Made by a program: the position numbers and the translations under genes. A DNA stretch of 64,000 nucleotides from CBFIDE01 sp965661265 (GTDB taxonomy: Bacteria > Bacteroidota > Bacteroidia > Flavobacteriales > Schleiferiaceae): positions 33,934 to 97,933 of the forward strand of contig CBFIDE010000008.1 in NCBI GenBank assembly GCA_965661265.1, given 5' to 3'. Position 1 is the stretch's first letter; each line of letters opens with the position of its first letter. A model generated the notes under the pieces. It was not told the DNA's origin, did no database searches, and worked only from the letters and a program-made list of their open reading frames with translations. This document shows, in pieces, positions 26,040 through 35,887 of this stretch.

Positions 26040-27017
26040 ATGAAGAGATTCATACCAAAGCTCTTATTCCTTTTTTTAATAGTCCTGACTTTTGCTTGTT
26101 CAGAGGAACCCTTTCTCATAGATTTAAGCAAGGTAGAAAAGGACTTGCGATTTCAAAGGTTTGATGAAGCTTTTTTTACTAGCAATAAGGAGCAATTTAT
26201 CTCAATGGCCCTACCAAAGTTAAAATCAGACTATCCTGTTTTTTTCAATAATCCTGGTACTGATCAATTCTGGGAAGCCCAAAGAGAGGATCAACTTCAA
26301 AATACACTCTGGTCTGTGGTCAGCTCTCAGCTTTCGCTCGGGGGCGATTTTAAAAACAACCTTTCTTATTTGGATCAAAGGTATCAAGCCTACTTCCCGG
26401 CCTCTAAAAGAGTTCAATACTATAGCTATATATCCAACTTAGATTTTGAGTATCCAATCATATTTGCTGACAGTTTATGCTTCATAGCTTCAGACTTATA
26501 CTTAGGCGCTAATGCTAATTTTTATCAGAAATTGCCCGAGTATTTAGCCGATGATAGGGATCAGAAATATTTAATGAGAGATATCGCTGAAGCTTTAATC
26601 ACAGGCCAGATAACGGCCCCATCAGACAATAAATTAATTGACGATATGATCTATTATGGCAAGATAATGTTTGGGGTAGAATCATTACTACCTGAAGAGC
26701 ACAAGGCTAATCTTTTTAAATATACAGATGAGGATTTTCAATTTTGCTTAGACAATGAAAAAAGCATTTGGTCTTATTTTATTGAGAATAAGATTTTATT
26801 CTCTGCCGATGGTGAGAGCAAAAGAAGGTTTATCGAAATTGCGCCTTTTTCTAAATTTCAAATGAAATTTGACAATAATACACCAGGCATGATTGGGCGC
26901 TGGATTGGATGGCGAATTGTTAGAAAATACGCTCTAGATAATAATCTAAGTTTGCAAGAAGTTCTAGACGAAGAAAACTCAAGAAAAATATTACAAAAAG
27001 CGGCATATAAACCATAA
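26040..27017 (+). CDS. gldB: Gliding-motility lipoprotein GldB
   Basis: A 325-residue lipoprotein (lipobox LTFAC, Cys20). The mature sequence begins with the LSKVEKDLRFQRFDEAFF pattern and contains YIHFD-like GldB features such as LGANANFYQKLPEYLADD (about 151-168) and a C-terminal PGMIGRWIGWRIV. GldB is required for gliding and for stability of the type IX secretion machinery in related species; its biochemical role is unknown. gldC follows after 2 bases. Confidence 0.88.
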   Translation: MKRFIPKLLFLFLIVLTFACSEEPFLIDLSKVEKDLRFQRFDEAFFTSNKEQFISMALPKLKSDYPVFFNNPGTDQFWEAQREDQLQNTLWSVVSSQLSLGGDFKNNLSYLDQRYQAYFPASKRVQYYSYISNLDFEYPIIFADSLCFIASDLYLGANANFYQKLPEYLADDRDQKYLMRDIAEALITGQITAPSDNKLIDDMIYYGKIMFGVESLLPEEHKANLFKYTDEDFQFCLDNEKSIWSYFIENKILFSADGESKRRFIEIAPFSKFQMKFDNNTPGMIGRWIGWRIVRKYALDNNLSLQEVLDEENSRKILQKAAYKP

Positions 27018-27019
27018 TT

Positions 27020-27349
27020 ATGGCACATAAATCAAACATACTAATTGAAGTAGAATTAGACGAAAACAAAGTACCAGAAAAAATTCATTGGAAGGCAGAA
27101 GACGGAGGCATTAGTCGGGCTCCTGCAAAGGCAATCTTAATGTCTGTGTGGGATGAGAAAACTGGGGATACCTTGAAAATGGACCTATGGACAAAGGACC
27201 TTCTAGCTGATGAAATGAAGCGATTAATACATCAATCCTTATTGGCTATGGCCGATACTTTAGAAAGAGCCACAAACGATGAATCTTCTGCTAAAGACAT
27301 GAGAGACTTTGCTCAAGATCTAGGTGTAAAGCTTGAGCTTTTCTCGTAA
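27020..27349 (+). CDS. gldC: Gliding-motility protein GldC
   Basis: A 109-residue cytoplasmic protein with ILIEVELDENKVPEKIHWKA at the N-terminus and LMSVWDEKTGDTLKMDLWTKDL in the middle, matching GldC. It is adjacent to gldB as in other gliding Flavobacteriia. Its stop lies 2 bases from the convergent stop of the engB-type gene. Confidence 0.9.
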   Translation: MAHKSNILIEVELDENKVPEKIHWKAEDGGISRAPAKAILMSVWDEKTGDTLKMDLWTKDLLADEMKRLIHQSLLAMADTLERATNDESSAKDMRDFAQDLGVKLELFS

Positions 27350-27351
27350 AC

Positions 27352-27957
27352 TTACTTTCCTTCTAGTTTTAAATTGATGCTGCTTATGTAAGAGAGAACT
27401 TCGTCACGTCCGATTCTTTCTTCAGCTGAAGTCAAAAACTGAACTGGCATTTCTTCCCACTTCTCTAGCATTTTACGTCTGAATCTTGCGATACTTTTTT
27501 GGCGTTGGGACTTGCCAATTTTATCAGCTTTAGTAAATACTAAACTAAAGGGAATTCCATGCTCACCAAGATATTCAATAAACTCAAGATCAATCTTCTG
27601 AGGCTCTAACCTAATATCAATAAGAACAAATAGATTAGTAAGATTAGGCCTTAATTCTATATAATCTGTAATTAATTTTACAAAGGTCTGCTTAGCTGAT
27701 TTACTTACCTTGGCGTAACCATATCCTGGCAAATCCACCAAATACCATGTCTTATTAATTAAGAAATGATTAATCAATTGAGTCTTACCAGGTCTTCCAG
27801 AAGTTTTAGCTAAGGTTTTTCTTTGCGTTAGCATATTAATCAGACTGCTCTTCCCCACATTTGATCTTCCGATAAAGGCGTATTCTGGCAAAGTACTCTC
27901 AGGACATTTCTTAATATCCGTATTACTAATTACAAATTCTGCGGTGTCTATATGCAT
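27352..27957 (-). CDS. engB: Ribosome-biogenesis GTPase EngB (YsxC/YihA)
   Basis: A 201-residue single-domain GTPase. P-loop GRSNVGKSS is at 30-38, TSGRPGKTQ is switch I, and DLPGYGYAKVSK is the switch II block typical of EngB. FTKADK is the base-recognition motif. It functions in 50S assembly. It stands alone between gldC and the dcw cluster. Confidence 0.96.
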   Translation of the reverse strand: MHIDTAEFVISNTDIKKCPESTLPEYAFIGRSNVGKSSLINMLTQRKTLAKTSGRPGKTQLINHFLINKTWYLVDLPGYGYAKVSKSAKQTFVKLITDYIELRPNLTNLFVLIDIRLEPQKIDLEFIEYLGEHGIPFSLVFTKADKIGKSQRQKSIARFRRKMLEKWEEMPVQFLTSAEERIGRDEVLSYISSINLKLEGK

Positions 27958-28115
27958 GCTTTTATTTCTTGCTGCAAAGCTACAAGAAAAAGCGAGCCTC
28001 CACTTCTTACCACCACTTATTCACAATCCCTTTTTTTAGCAAATCCAATACAGTAAAGGGATAGCTAGAATTCAGCTTAGCAAACTAAGCTTTATTAGTG
28101 GTAAAAGTTATCAAC

Positions 28116-28161
28116 AAAGTGTAAGTAAGTGGGAAAAAGTGTATCATTATTTCTATTTTTG
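28116..28161 (+). promoter_or_regulatory. MraZ-type operator repeats overlapping the dcw promoter
   Basis: Three boxes, AAAGTGT, AAGTGGG and AAAGTGT, carry GTG at 28119, 28129 and 28139, exactly 10 bases apart. This is the geometry of MraZ operators described in other bacteria (TGGGN or AAAGTG repeats). A -7 element TATTTTTG lies at 28154-28161; the middle and last boxes cover the -33 zone. Binding would block transcription of the cluster, giving autoregulation. The promoter and operator are inferred from motif spacing. Confidence 0.7.
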
Positions 28162-28186
28162 AATCATTCAGAAACAAAATGCTAAG

Positions 28187-28660
28187 ATGCTGAACCTGAT
28201 AGGAGTACATGAGTGTAAGATGGATGCTAAGGGCAGGGTAATGATACCTTCTGCTCTTAAGAAGCAACTTATGCCTATGCTTGATAAAGGTTTTGTGGTA
28301 AAGCGTTCTGTTTTTCAAAATTGCCTTGAGCTATACCCAATGGCAGAATGGAACAAGGTGATGAACAAAGTGAACAGACTAAATCGCTTTGTAAAAAAGA
28401 ATAATGACTTTATCAGGATGTTTACTGCGGGCGTAAAAACAGTAGAATTAGACTCTAACGCAAGACTAAACATATCTAAGGACCTGGTAAACTATGCAAC
28501 TTTAAGCTCTGAATTGGTTCTGGCCTCTGCTGCCGGAATGATTGAAATTTGGAATAAAGAAGCTTACGAGAAAAGCCTAAATGACCCTAGTGTTGATTTT
28601 GGCAGTTTGGCAGAAGATGTGATGGGAAGCCTAAACGATGCGGACAATGAGTTATCATAA
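28187..28660 (+). CDS. mraZ: Transcriptional regulator MraZ
   Basis: A 157-residue protein with two AbrB-like half-domains, each with the MraZ signature: HECKMDAKGRVMIPSALK (8-25) and VKTVELDSNARLNISKDL in the second half. It binds repeats upstream of its own operon. It opens the cell-wall and division cluster, and its end overlaps rsmH by 14 bases from the preferred rsmH start. Confidence 0.95.
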   Translation: MLNLIGVHECKMDAKGRVMIPSALKKQLMPMLDKGFVVKRSVFQNCLELYPMAEWNKVMNKVNRLNRFVKKNNDFIRMFTAGVKTVELDSNARLNISKDLVNYATLSSELVLASAAGMIEIWNKEAYEKSLNDPSVDFGSLAEDVMGSLNDADNELS

Positions 28661-29555
28661 TCCGGTTCTATTAGACGAATGTATTGAAGGCCTAAACATT
28701 AACCCTAGCGGCATCTATGCCGACCTTACATTTGGTGGTGGCGGTCATTCTAAAGTTATTCTAGATCAATTAAAAGATGGGCATCTTTACGGTTTTGACC
28801 AAGATACTGATGCGCATAACAATACTCTTGAACACCCCAACTTCACGCTCATCAAAGGAAATTTCAGATATCTAAAGAAGCTCTTAAGACTTCAAGGTGT
28901 AAGGAAAATTGATGGAATTCTAGCGGACCTAGGAATATCCTCTCATCAAATTGATGAAGCTACAAGAGGATTCAGCCTAAGATTTGAAGGCCCTCTAGAT
29001 ATGAGGATGAATCAGGCTTTAAGCTTCAACGCGGCAGATTTAGTAAACACTTATACTCAAGAAGAAATTACTAGAGTTCTAAAAGACTTTGGCGAATTTG
29101 GGAACGCATGGCATATCGCAGGTAAAATTGTTGTTTCAAGAGAATGCAAAAAAATTGAAACAACTGAAGACCTAAAACAGTGTATCATATCATTTGCCCC
29201 TAGAAATAAGCACGGTCAATTCTGGGCCAGAATCTTTCAGGCGTTTAGAATTGAGGTAAATGAAGAGATTAAAGCATTAGAAGAAATGCTTCTGCAAACT
29301 TCTGAAGTGTTGAAACCTGAAGGCAGACTTGTAGTTATCTCCTATCATTCCTTAGAGGATAGACCTGTAAAAAACTTCCTGAGATCAGGAAAAATAAACG
29401 GCGAACAGGAAAAAGACTTTTTCGGTAAACTAATTCGCCCATTTGAACCCGTTAACAGAAAACCTATTCTTCCAACAGAGGAGGAAATACAAGTGAATCC
29501 TAGAGCTAGGAGTGCAAAATTGAGAGTAGCCACCAGAAATCATGACGAAACATGA
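28647..29555 (+). CDS. rsmH: 16S rRNA (cytosine-1402-N4)-methyltransferase
   Basis: A 302-residue SAM-dependent methyltransferase. It begins SYHNPVLLDECIEGL and includes LTFGGGGHSKVIL (SAM site), ILADLGISSHQID and YHSLEDRPVKNF. I take the ATG at 28647, where the family N-terminus begins; another ATG three codons earlier (28638) is possible. It overlaps mraZ and the FtsL-like gene (ATGA). Confidence 0.96.
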   Translation: MSYHNPVLLDECIEGLNINPSGIYADLTFGGGGHSKVILDQLKDGHLYGFDQDTDAHNNTLEHPNFTLIKGNFRYLKKLLRLQGVRKIDGILADLGISSHQIDEATRGFSLRFEGPLDMRMNQALSFNAADLVNTYTQEEITRVLKDFGEFGNAWHIAGKIVVSRECKKIETTEDLKQCIISFAPRNKHGQFWARIFQAFRIEVNEEIKALEEMLLQTSEVLKPEGRLVVISYHSLEDRPVKNFLRSGKINGEQEKDFFGKLIRPFEPVNRKPILPTEEEIQVNPRARSAKLRVATRNHDET

Positions 29556-29878
29556 AAAAGGTATCTGGATATTTTCAAAAAGTATTTACCGGTCAATTTT
29601 TGGCTTCTGAACAGTGGCTAAGCAATTGGCCATTTATTATTTTCTTGAGTCTGCTAGCACTTGTGATGATAAACAGTAGTCATCAAGCAGAGCGCAAAGT
29701 ACATGAGATCGCAAAGCTAAAAAAGGAACTCAAAGAATTAAACTCTGAATTCTTAGATACAAGATCTAGACTGATGCAAGAAAGTCTAGAATCTAAAGTT
29801 GTTGGTCAGGCAAGCCTAATGGGTCTGGAACAAGCCAACACTCCGCCTATTCTTCTAATCGAAAATACAGAAGAATGA
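29552..29878 (+). CDS. FtsL-like division protein
   Basis: A 108-residue bitopic protein: a cytoplasmic N-terminus, one transmembrane helix (about 26-42, WPFIIFLSLLALVMI) and a periplasmic coiled coil (about 48-85). It lies between rsmH and the transpeptidase gene, the position of ftsL, and overlaps both by 4 bases. Assignment rests on topology and position because FtsL is poorly conserved. Confidence 0.8.
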   Translation: MKKVSGYFQKVFTGQFLASEQWLSNWPFIIFLSLLALVMINSSHQAERKVHEIAKLKKELKELNSEFLDTRSRLMQESLESKVVGQASLMGLEQANTPPILLIENTEE

Positions 29879-31842
29879 GCGACGATAAAAACTTGAGCAA
29901 AAGAGCCTTTATTGCCTACCTACCCTTTATGTGTATTGCGCTTTTGGTTCTAATTAAACTGGTTATTATTCAATTTATTGAAGGACCAGCTTTGAGAGCT
30001 GAAACTAATAGAGATGTAATCAAAGAAGTGATAATTCCGGCAGATCGTGGAAACATATATTCTTTTGATGGCAAATTACTAGCTAGCTCTATGCCCGTTT
30101 ATGATGTATTCATGGATCCAGGCACTATAAAAACTGAAGTTTTTAATGAAGGTATAAGTGATCTATCTATTGCCTTAGCTCAGAAAATCGGCAAGCGAAG
30201 CGCAAGCCAATGGGAAAAATACATTACCGCTAAAAGAAAAAGTGGAAGTCGTTATTTACCGCTAATTGAACAAATAAGCTTTGGCGAATTACAAGAGATT
30301 AAGTCTTTTCCAATTTTTAAACTTGGAAGGTATAAGGGCGGATTAATCTATGAGCAAGAAAATGTGCGCATGATGCCTTTGGGCAAAATTGCCGAAAGAA
30401 CTATTGGTTATGACAGACTGCAGGCTCAAACCGGAATTGAAGGTGCTTACAGTTCTTATTTAAGTGGCCATGAAGGCCTGAGGCTGAAACAAAAAGTGAG
30501 TAATGGAAATTGGAAGCCACTCACGGATTATTACGAAGTTGAACCACAAGATGGGCTGGACCTAGTAACTACTATCGATAGCAAAATGCAAGATATCGCG
30601 CATCATGAATTGCTTAAAGCGCTAGAGAAGTTTGAAGCACATCATGGTTGCGTTGTGGTTATGGAAGTAGCCACAGGAAAAATTAAGGCAATTGCCAATC
30701 TAGGAAGAACAGAAAAGGGAACTTATTTTGAAAAAAGAAACTATGCCGTTTGGGAAAGTACAGAGCCGGGCTCTACTTTTAAGCTAGCTTCTTTAATGAT
30801 TGCCTTAGAAGATGGCGTTGCTGACACCAATACTTTAGTGGATACTGAGAATGGTATTTATACCATTTACAATAAAAAAATCAAAGACTCTAACTACCGT
30901 GACGGCAAAGGTGGATATGGTAAAATCACTTTGAAACGTGCCTTTGAACTATCTAGTAATGTTGGAACAGTAAAGCTTATTTATGATAATTATAAAGATC
31001 GCCCAGAGCGATTTGTAGATAAACTATATTCATTAGGCCTTCAAAATAGATTAGACCTTCCGATTAAAGGCGAAGGAAAACCAAATATTCCTACCCCCAA
31101 TTCACCTAATTGGAGTGGTATTAGTTTACCATGGATGGCCTTTGGATATCAAGTGAGTTTCACTCCTCTTCAAGTATTGAGTTTTTATAATGCTATTGCC
31201 AATGAAGGCAGCATGGTGAAGCCTCAGTTTGTGAGCGAAATAAAACAGCACGGAAGAACTGTTGAGAAAATCGAAACCGAAGTAATCAACCCAGCCATTT
31301 GCTCTCAAGAAACTTTGGGCAAGCTTCAATCAATGTTATTAGGTGTAGTTGAAAATGGAACTGCCACAAATATTCAAAATTCAGTAGTGAGCATAGCCGG
31401 CAAAACCGGTACCTGCCAGCAGAACTATTGGAAACAAAACACTCATGAGTATCAAGCATCTTTTTGTGGATACTTTCCAGCTGAGAATCCTAAATACTCC
31501 TGTATAGTAGTGATTAACAAACCTAATAATCACAGAGGATATTATGGCTCCACGGTAGCGGCACCGGTTTTTAAGGCAATCGCGAAAAGCACTTATCTAA
31601 GCACTCCAAAGCCTCTAGAAAATAAAAGCGACTATGTTTTTGCAGAAGTAAAAAAGGAATTCAAATTAAATGGAAAAGTTCTTCCCAATTTGAAAGGTGA
31701 GAATGGCTCTGAGGTAATATCGCACTTAGAAAATTTAGGATTTAAGGTGAAGGCAGAAGGTAATGGAAAAGTGAAGTGGCAATATCCAAAGGCAGGAACA
31801 AGCCTTAATTCCAATTCTATCATTGAACTAAAACTAGGGTAG
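29875..31842 (+). CDS. ftsI: Division transpeptidase FtsI/PBP3-like with a PASTA domain
   Basis: A 655-residue class B penicillin-binding protein. A transmembrane helix (about 15-33) precedes the dimerisation domain. The transpeptidase motifs are STFK at 300-303, SSN at 360-362 and KTGT at 510-513. One PASTA domain (about 595-655) ends the protein, as in many Bacteroidota and in SpoVD-type proteins. It cross-links septal peptidoglycan with FtsW. Confidence 0.94.
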   Translation: MSDDKNLSKRAFIAYLPFMCIALLVLIKLVIIQFIEGPALRAETNRDVIKEVIIPADRGNIYSFDGKLLASSMPVYDVFMDPGTIKTEVFNEGISDLSIALAQKIGKRSASQWEKYITAKRKSGSRYLPLIEQISFGELQEIKSFPIFKLGRYKGGLIYEQENVRMMPLGKIAERTIGYDRLQAQTGIEGAYSSYLSGHEGLRLKQKVSNGNWKPLTDYYEVEPQDGLDLVTTIDSKMQDIAHHELLKALEKFEAHHGCVVVMEVATGKIKAIANLGRTEKGTYFEKRNYAVWESTEPGSTFKLASLMIALEDGVADTNTLVDTENGIYTIYNKKIKDSNYRDGKGGYGKITLKRAFELSSNVGTVKLIYDNYKDRPERFVDKLYSLGLQNRLDLPIKGEGKPNIPTPNSPNWSGISLPWMAFGYQVSFTPLQVLSFYNAIANEGSMVKPQFVSEIKQHGRTVEKIETEVINPAICSQETLGKLQSMLLGVVENGTATNIQNSVVSIAGKTGTCQQNYWKQNTHEYQASFCGYFPAENPKYSCIVVINKPNNHRGYYGSTVAAPVFKAIAKSTYLSTPKPLENKSDYVFAEVKKEFKLNGKVLPNLKGENGSEVISHLENLGFKVKAEGNGKVKWQYPKAGTSLNSNSIIELKLG

Positions 31843-31846
31843 AGAA

Positions 31847-33304
31847 ATGAAATTACTAAAAGAAATTTTATACAAGGTTCCTCTACTAGAAGTGGTTGGA
31901 AATACTAATATGGCTGTTGCCGATCTGCATTTCGACTCTAGAAAAATTAGCAATGAATCTCTTTTTGTAGCTATTAAGGGATCAGCAAGTGACGGTCATG
32001 AGTTTATCAATCAAGCCGTTCAATCTGGTGCTAGATCAGTAATTTGCGAGGAACTTCCTGCTGAAATGAAGGAAGGCGTGAGCTATATAAAGGTAAAGTC
32101 AAGCCATAAAGCTCTGGGAGTTCTTGCTTCAAACTATTACGACCAGCCCTCTGAGCAACTTAAATTGGTGGCCGTAACTGGTACCAATGGAAAAACTACC
32201 GTAACCAGTCTTTTACATAGCCTATTCTCAGGCTTGGATAAAAAATCTGGATTGCTCTCTACAGTACAAATAAAGGTAGGTAGAGATATTTATCCTGCAA
32301 CCCATACAACGCCAGATCCGTTGAGTATTAATAAGTACTTAAGAATGATGGTTGATGCAGGATGCAAGTATTGCTTCATGGAGGCTAGCAGTCATGGCAT
32401 TGATCAAGAAAGGATTGCTGGTCTTAAAATAGCAGGAGCAGTATTTACCAATTTAAGCCATGATCATCTAGACTACCACCCAACATTTGATGACTATCTA
32501 TTAGCTAAAAAGAAGCTATTTGATCAGTTGGATAAAGATGCTTTCGCATTAGTAAATATCGATGATAAGCATGGCAACAATATGTTGCACCATACCAAAG
32601 CTCAAAAGATCTATTACTCTCTATTAAATGATTCTGATTATAAGATTAAAATCATTGAGGAGTCTATAGATGGAATGCTTTTGCAGATTAACAATAAAGA
32701 AGTTTGGACAAAGCTCATCGGTAAATTCAACGCTTATAATATTGGAGCCGTCTATGCGGTATCTCAATTACTACAAGTAGATGAGCTGCAAAGCTTAACT
32801 GCCATTAGTAGCCTAAAAGCTGTGGACGGCAGATTTCAACAAATACAATCAAAAGATAATGTAACAGCCATTGTTGATTATGCGCATACACCAGATGCCC
32901 TAGTCAATGTTCTTGAAACCATTCAGAAACTTAGAAATGGTAATGAGAAAATTATCTGTGTTGTTGGCGCTGGTGGAAATAGAGATAAGACTAAGAGACC
33001 ACTAATGGCAAATATTGCCGGCAAGTTCTCTGATCAAGTTTTACTTACCTCCGACAATCCAAGGCATGAAGAACCTGAGGATATTCTGAAAGATATGGAA
33101 AGTGGTATTGAAAAGCATTTAGCTCAAAAATACATTACCATACAAGATAGAAAAGAGGCAATTAAAACGGCCAGCCGATTGGCTACTGCTGGAGATATTA
33201 TTCTAATTGCTGGAAAAGGACACGAAAAATACCAAGACATAAAGGGCGTCAAACATCACTTTGATGATTTAGAGCTTATCACTGAATTCTTAAATCAAAG
33301 ATAA
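31847..33304 (+). CDS. murE: UDP-MurNAc-tripeptide ligase, meso-diaminopimelate type
   Basis: A 485-residue Mur ligase. The ATP site is TGTNGKTT (111-118), and the substrate and Mg-binding blocks TTPDPLSINKYL and SSHGIDQERI are present. The third-domain motif DNPR at 403-406 is the mark of enzymes that add meso-diaminopimelate rather than lysine, so the wall of this organism should be of the mDAP type. It follows ftsI by 4 bases. Confidence 0.96.
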   Translation: MKLLKEILYKVPLLEVVGNTNMAVADLHFDSRKISNESLFVAIKGSASDGHEFINQAVQSGARSVICEELPAEMKEGVSYIKVKSSHKALGVLASNYYDQPSEQLKLVAVTGTNGKTTVTSLLHSLFSGLDKKSGLLSTVQIKVGRDIYPATHTTPDPLSINKYLRMMVDAGCKYCFMEASSHGIDQERIAGLKIAGAVFTNLSHDHLDYHPTFDDYLLAKKKLFDQLDKDAFALVNIDDKHGNNMLHHTKAQKIYYSLLNDSDYKIKIIEESIDGMLLQINNKEVWTKLIGKFNAYNIGAVYAVSQLLQVDELQSLTAISSLKAVDGRFQQIQSKDNVTAIVDYAHTPDALVNVLETIQKLRNGNEKIICVVGAGGNRDKTKRPLMANIAGKFSDQVLLTSDNPRHEEPEDILKDMESGIEKHLAQKYITIQDRKEAIKTASRLATAGDIILIAGKGHEKYQDIKGVKHHFDDLELITEFLNQR

Positions 33305-33309
33305 AACTA

Positions 33310-34542
33310 ATGCTATACTACCTCTTTGAATACTTTGAACAGCATTACCAACTATCCGGTGCGGGTTTATTTCAATTTATAACCTTCAGAGCTGCCATGG
33401 CACTGATTTTTTCATTAATCATATGTCTGATTTTTGGAAAAAGAATCATCAAGCTTCTACAAGCCAAACAAGTTGGAGAAAGTATTAGAGACTTAGGTCT
33501 TGAAGGTCAAACAGAAAAGGCAGGAACACCTACAATGGGTGGATTGATGATCCTAACTGGTATAGTAGTACCGGTTTTATTGTTCGCCAAACTAGATAAT
33601 ATCTACATCATCCTTTTATTAATCACCACTGTGTGGATGGGAGCTATTGGCTTCATTGATGATTATATCAAGGTATTTAAAAAAAATAAGCAAGGCCTAA
33701 GAGGAATTTTCAAAGTTGCTGGTCAGGTAGGATTAGGAATCATTGTTGGATCCATTCTTTACTTCAATGATGACGTAAATATTAAACCTAGAATTCAAGC
33801 TGATACTCAAATTGAACTAGCGCCTGGAACTCATCTTTTACCTCAATATGGAGCAGCAGAGAAATCCACAAAAACTACTATTCCATTCTTTAAAAACAAT
33901 GAACTAGACTATGCCTATTTCTTAAAATGGATAGGACCAAATTATAGAGATTACGCTTGGTTAATATTTATTCCAATTGTGATTTTCATTATCACCGCGG
34001 TTTCTAATGGGGCAAATCTCACTGACGGCATTGACGGTTTAGCCACAGGAACCTCAGCCATAATAGGTGTTACACTTGGGATATTTGCCTACGTATCAGG
34101 TAGTATCATTTTTGCCGATTACCTCAACATCATGTACATTCCTAACTCTGGAGAGCTCGTGATATTTATAGCCGCCTTTGTGGGTGCATGCATTGGGTTT
34201 CTATGGTATAACGCCTATCCAGCACAAGTATTTATGGGTGATACTGGAAGCTTGGCGATAGGAGGCATCATTGCTGTTTTTGCAATTGCGATTAGAAAAG
34301 AACTTTTGATTCCAATCCTTTGCGCCATTTTCCTGGTTGAAAATCTATCGGTAATACTTCAGGTTAGTTATTTCAAATACACTAAAAAGAGATTTGGTGA
34401 AGGCAAGAGAATCTTCCTCATGTCTCCTCTTCATCACCATTACCAAAAGCAGGGCTATAATGAAAGTAAGATCGTGTCACGCTTTTGGATTGTGGGCATT
34501 TTTATGGCAGTACTAACCGTCGTAACTCTCAAATTAAGATAA
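33310..34542 (+). CDS. mraY: Phospho-MurNAc-pentapeptide transferase
   Basis: A 410-residue polytopic membrane enzyme with about ten helices, longer than the usual 360 owing to an inserted loop at about 155-210. The motifs GTPTMGG (near 74), IGFIDDYIKV, NLTDGIDGLATG and the HHHYQKQGY block near the C-terminus are intact. It makes lipid I from UDP-MurNAc-pentapeptide and undecaprenyl phosphate. No murF lies between murE and mraY. Confidence 0.95.
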   Translation: MLYYLFEYFEQHYQLSGAGLFQFITFRAAMALIFSLIICLIFGKRIIKLLQAKQVGESIRDLGLEGQTEKAGTPTMGGLMILTGIVVPVLLFAKLDNIYIILLLITTVWMGAIGFIDDYIKVFKKNKQGLRGIFKVAGQVGLGIIVGSILYFNDDVNIKPRIQADTQIELAPGTHLLPQYGAAEKSTKTTIPFFKNNELDYAYFLKWIGPNYRDYAWLIFIPIVIFIITAVSNGANLTDGIDGLATGTSAIIGVTLGIFAYVSGSIIFADYLNIMYIPNSGELVIFIAAFVGACIGFLWYNAYPAQVFMGDTGSLAIGGIIAVFAIAIRKELLIPILCAIFLVENLSVILQVSYFKYTKKRFGEGKRIFLMSPLHHHYQKQGYNESKIVSRFWIVGIFMAVLTVVTLKLR

Positions 34543-34555
34543 GTTGCAAAAGTCA

Positions 34556-35887
34556 ATGAACATAACAGTTTTAGGCGGTGGCGAAAGTGGCATCGGAGCT
34601 GCTCTATTGGCTAAGGCTAAGGGACATATTCCCTTTGTTTCTGATTTTTCTAAAATAGATTTGGCTTCCGCCGATATTCTTAGCGCTCAGCAAATTGAGT
34701 TTGAGCAAGAGCAACATACAGAAGAAAGAATTCTCTCAAGTGATCTAATTATTAAGTCGCCAGGAATTCCAGATACTGCGCCATTGATTCAAAAGATCAA
34801 AAAAGAAAAGATTCAAATCATCTCTGAAATTGAGTTTGCTTCATGGTACTGCACCGGGAAAATCATTGCCATTACAGGCTCTAACGGAAAAACTACAGTA
34901 AGCAGTTTGATTTATCACATTGTAAACAAAGCAGGACTTAATGTAGCTCTAGTAGGCAATATCGGAAAGAGCTTTGCATGGTCTATAGCGGATGGTAATC
35001 ACGACTACTATGTGGTAGAGATTTCTAGCTTTCAGTTGGATGATATTAAAGACTTCAAGCCGAATATCAGCATCTTGACTAATATCAGCCCGGACCACTT
35101 AGATCGCTATGATTATAAGATGGATAATTATGTCAACAGTAAATTCAGAATAACAGAAAATCAGGATAGTTCAGATTTCTTCATCTACAATCATGATGAT
35201 GAATATATGGCTGATAAGATGAAATCCATAGAGATCAAGGCAGAGAAAATCGGCTTCAGCCAAGAAAAAATAATAGATAATGGAGCTTACATCAATTCAG
35301 ATAATAAAATAGAAATACACCTAAATAAACAAGAGAAAATGAGCATCAACGATCTCGCCCTTCAGGGCAAACACAACCAACAAAACAGCATGGCAGCAGG
35401 CCTTGCCGCTAAACTTCTTGGTATAAGAAAAGAAGTAATCAGAGAAAGTCTTACTGATTTTGAGAGTATTGAGCACAGACTTGAGCCTGTACTCCAGATT
35501 TATGGAATTCAATTTATAAATGATAGCAAGGCCACTAATATCAATAGCACTTGGTATGCCTTGGATAGTTTACATGAGAATGTAATCTGGATATTGGGTG
35601 GTGTGGATAAAGGAAATGACTACTCACAACTGCACGCACTTGCTTCTGAAAAAGTAAAAGCAATTGTTTGTATTGGCGACAATACTTCTAAAATTCATAC
35701 AGAGTTTGAGAACATCGTTCCGTTTATAGTTGACGCTGCAGATATTTCTGAAGCCGTTAATATTTCTTACAAACTAGGAGACAAAGGTGATACTGTAATT
35801 CTTAGTCCAGCTTGCGCAAGTTTTGATTGGTTTGAAAACTATGAGGATAGAGGACGTCAATTTAAAGAAGCTGTTAGAAGCTTATAA
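34556..35887 (+). CDS. murD: UDP-MurNAc-L-alanine:D-glutamate ligase
   Basis: A 443-residue Mur ligase from ATG 34556; a TTG 12 bases upstream is less likely. The N-terminal Rossmann loop is GGGESGIGAA, the ATP site TGSNGKTT, then SSFQLDD and NISPDHLDRY. The C-terminal INDSKATN and LSPACASFDWF are the substrate motifs. It adds D-glutamate to UDP-MurNAc-L-Ala. Its stop is followed at once by the GTG of ftsW. Confidence 0.95.
   Translation: MNITVLGGGESGIGAALLAKAKGHIPFVSDFSKIDLASADILSAQQIEFEQEQHTEERILSSDLIIKSPGIPDTAPLIQKIKKEKIQIISEIEFASWYCTGKIIAITGSNGKTTVSSLIYHIVNKAGLNVALVGNIGKSFAWSIADGNHDYYVVEISSFQLDDIKDFKPNISILTNISPDHLDRYDYKMDNYVNSKFRITENQDSSDFFIYNHDDEYMADKMKSIEIKAEKIGFSQEKIIDNGAYINSDNKIEIHLNKQEKMSINDLALQGKHNQQNSMAAGLAAKLLGIRKEVIRESLTDFESIEHRLEPVLQIYGIQFINDSKATNINSTWYALDSLHENVIWILGGVDKGNDYSQLHALASEKVKAIVCIGDNTSKIHTEFENIVPFIVDAADISEAVNISYKLGDKGDTVILSPACASFDWFENYEDRGRQFKEAVRSL

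Noticed and set aside
28085..28318. 77-codon minus-strand ORF overlapping the start of mraZ
   Set aside because: It covers the dcw promoter and mraZ codons in reverse; no start signal or family.
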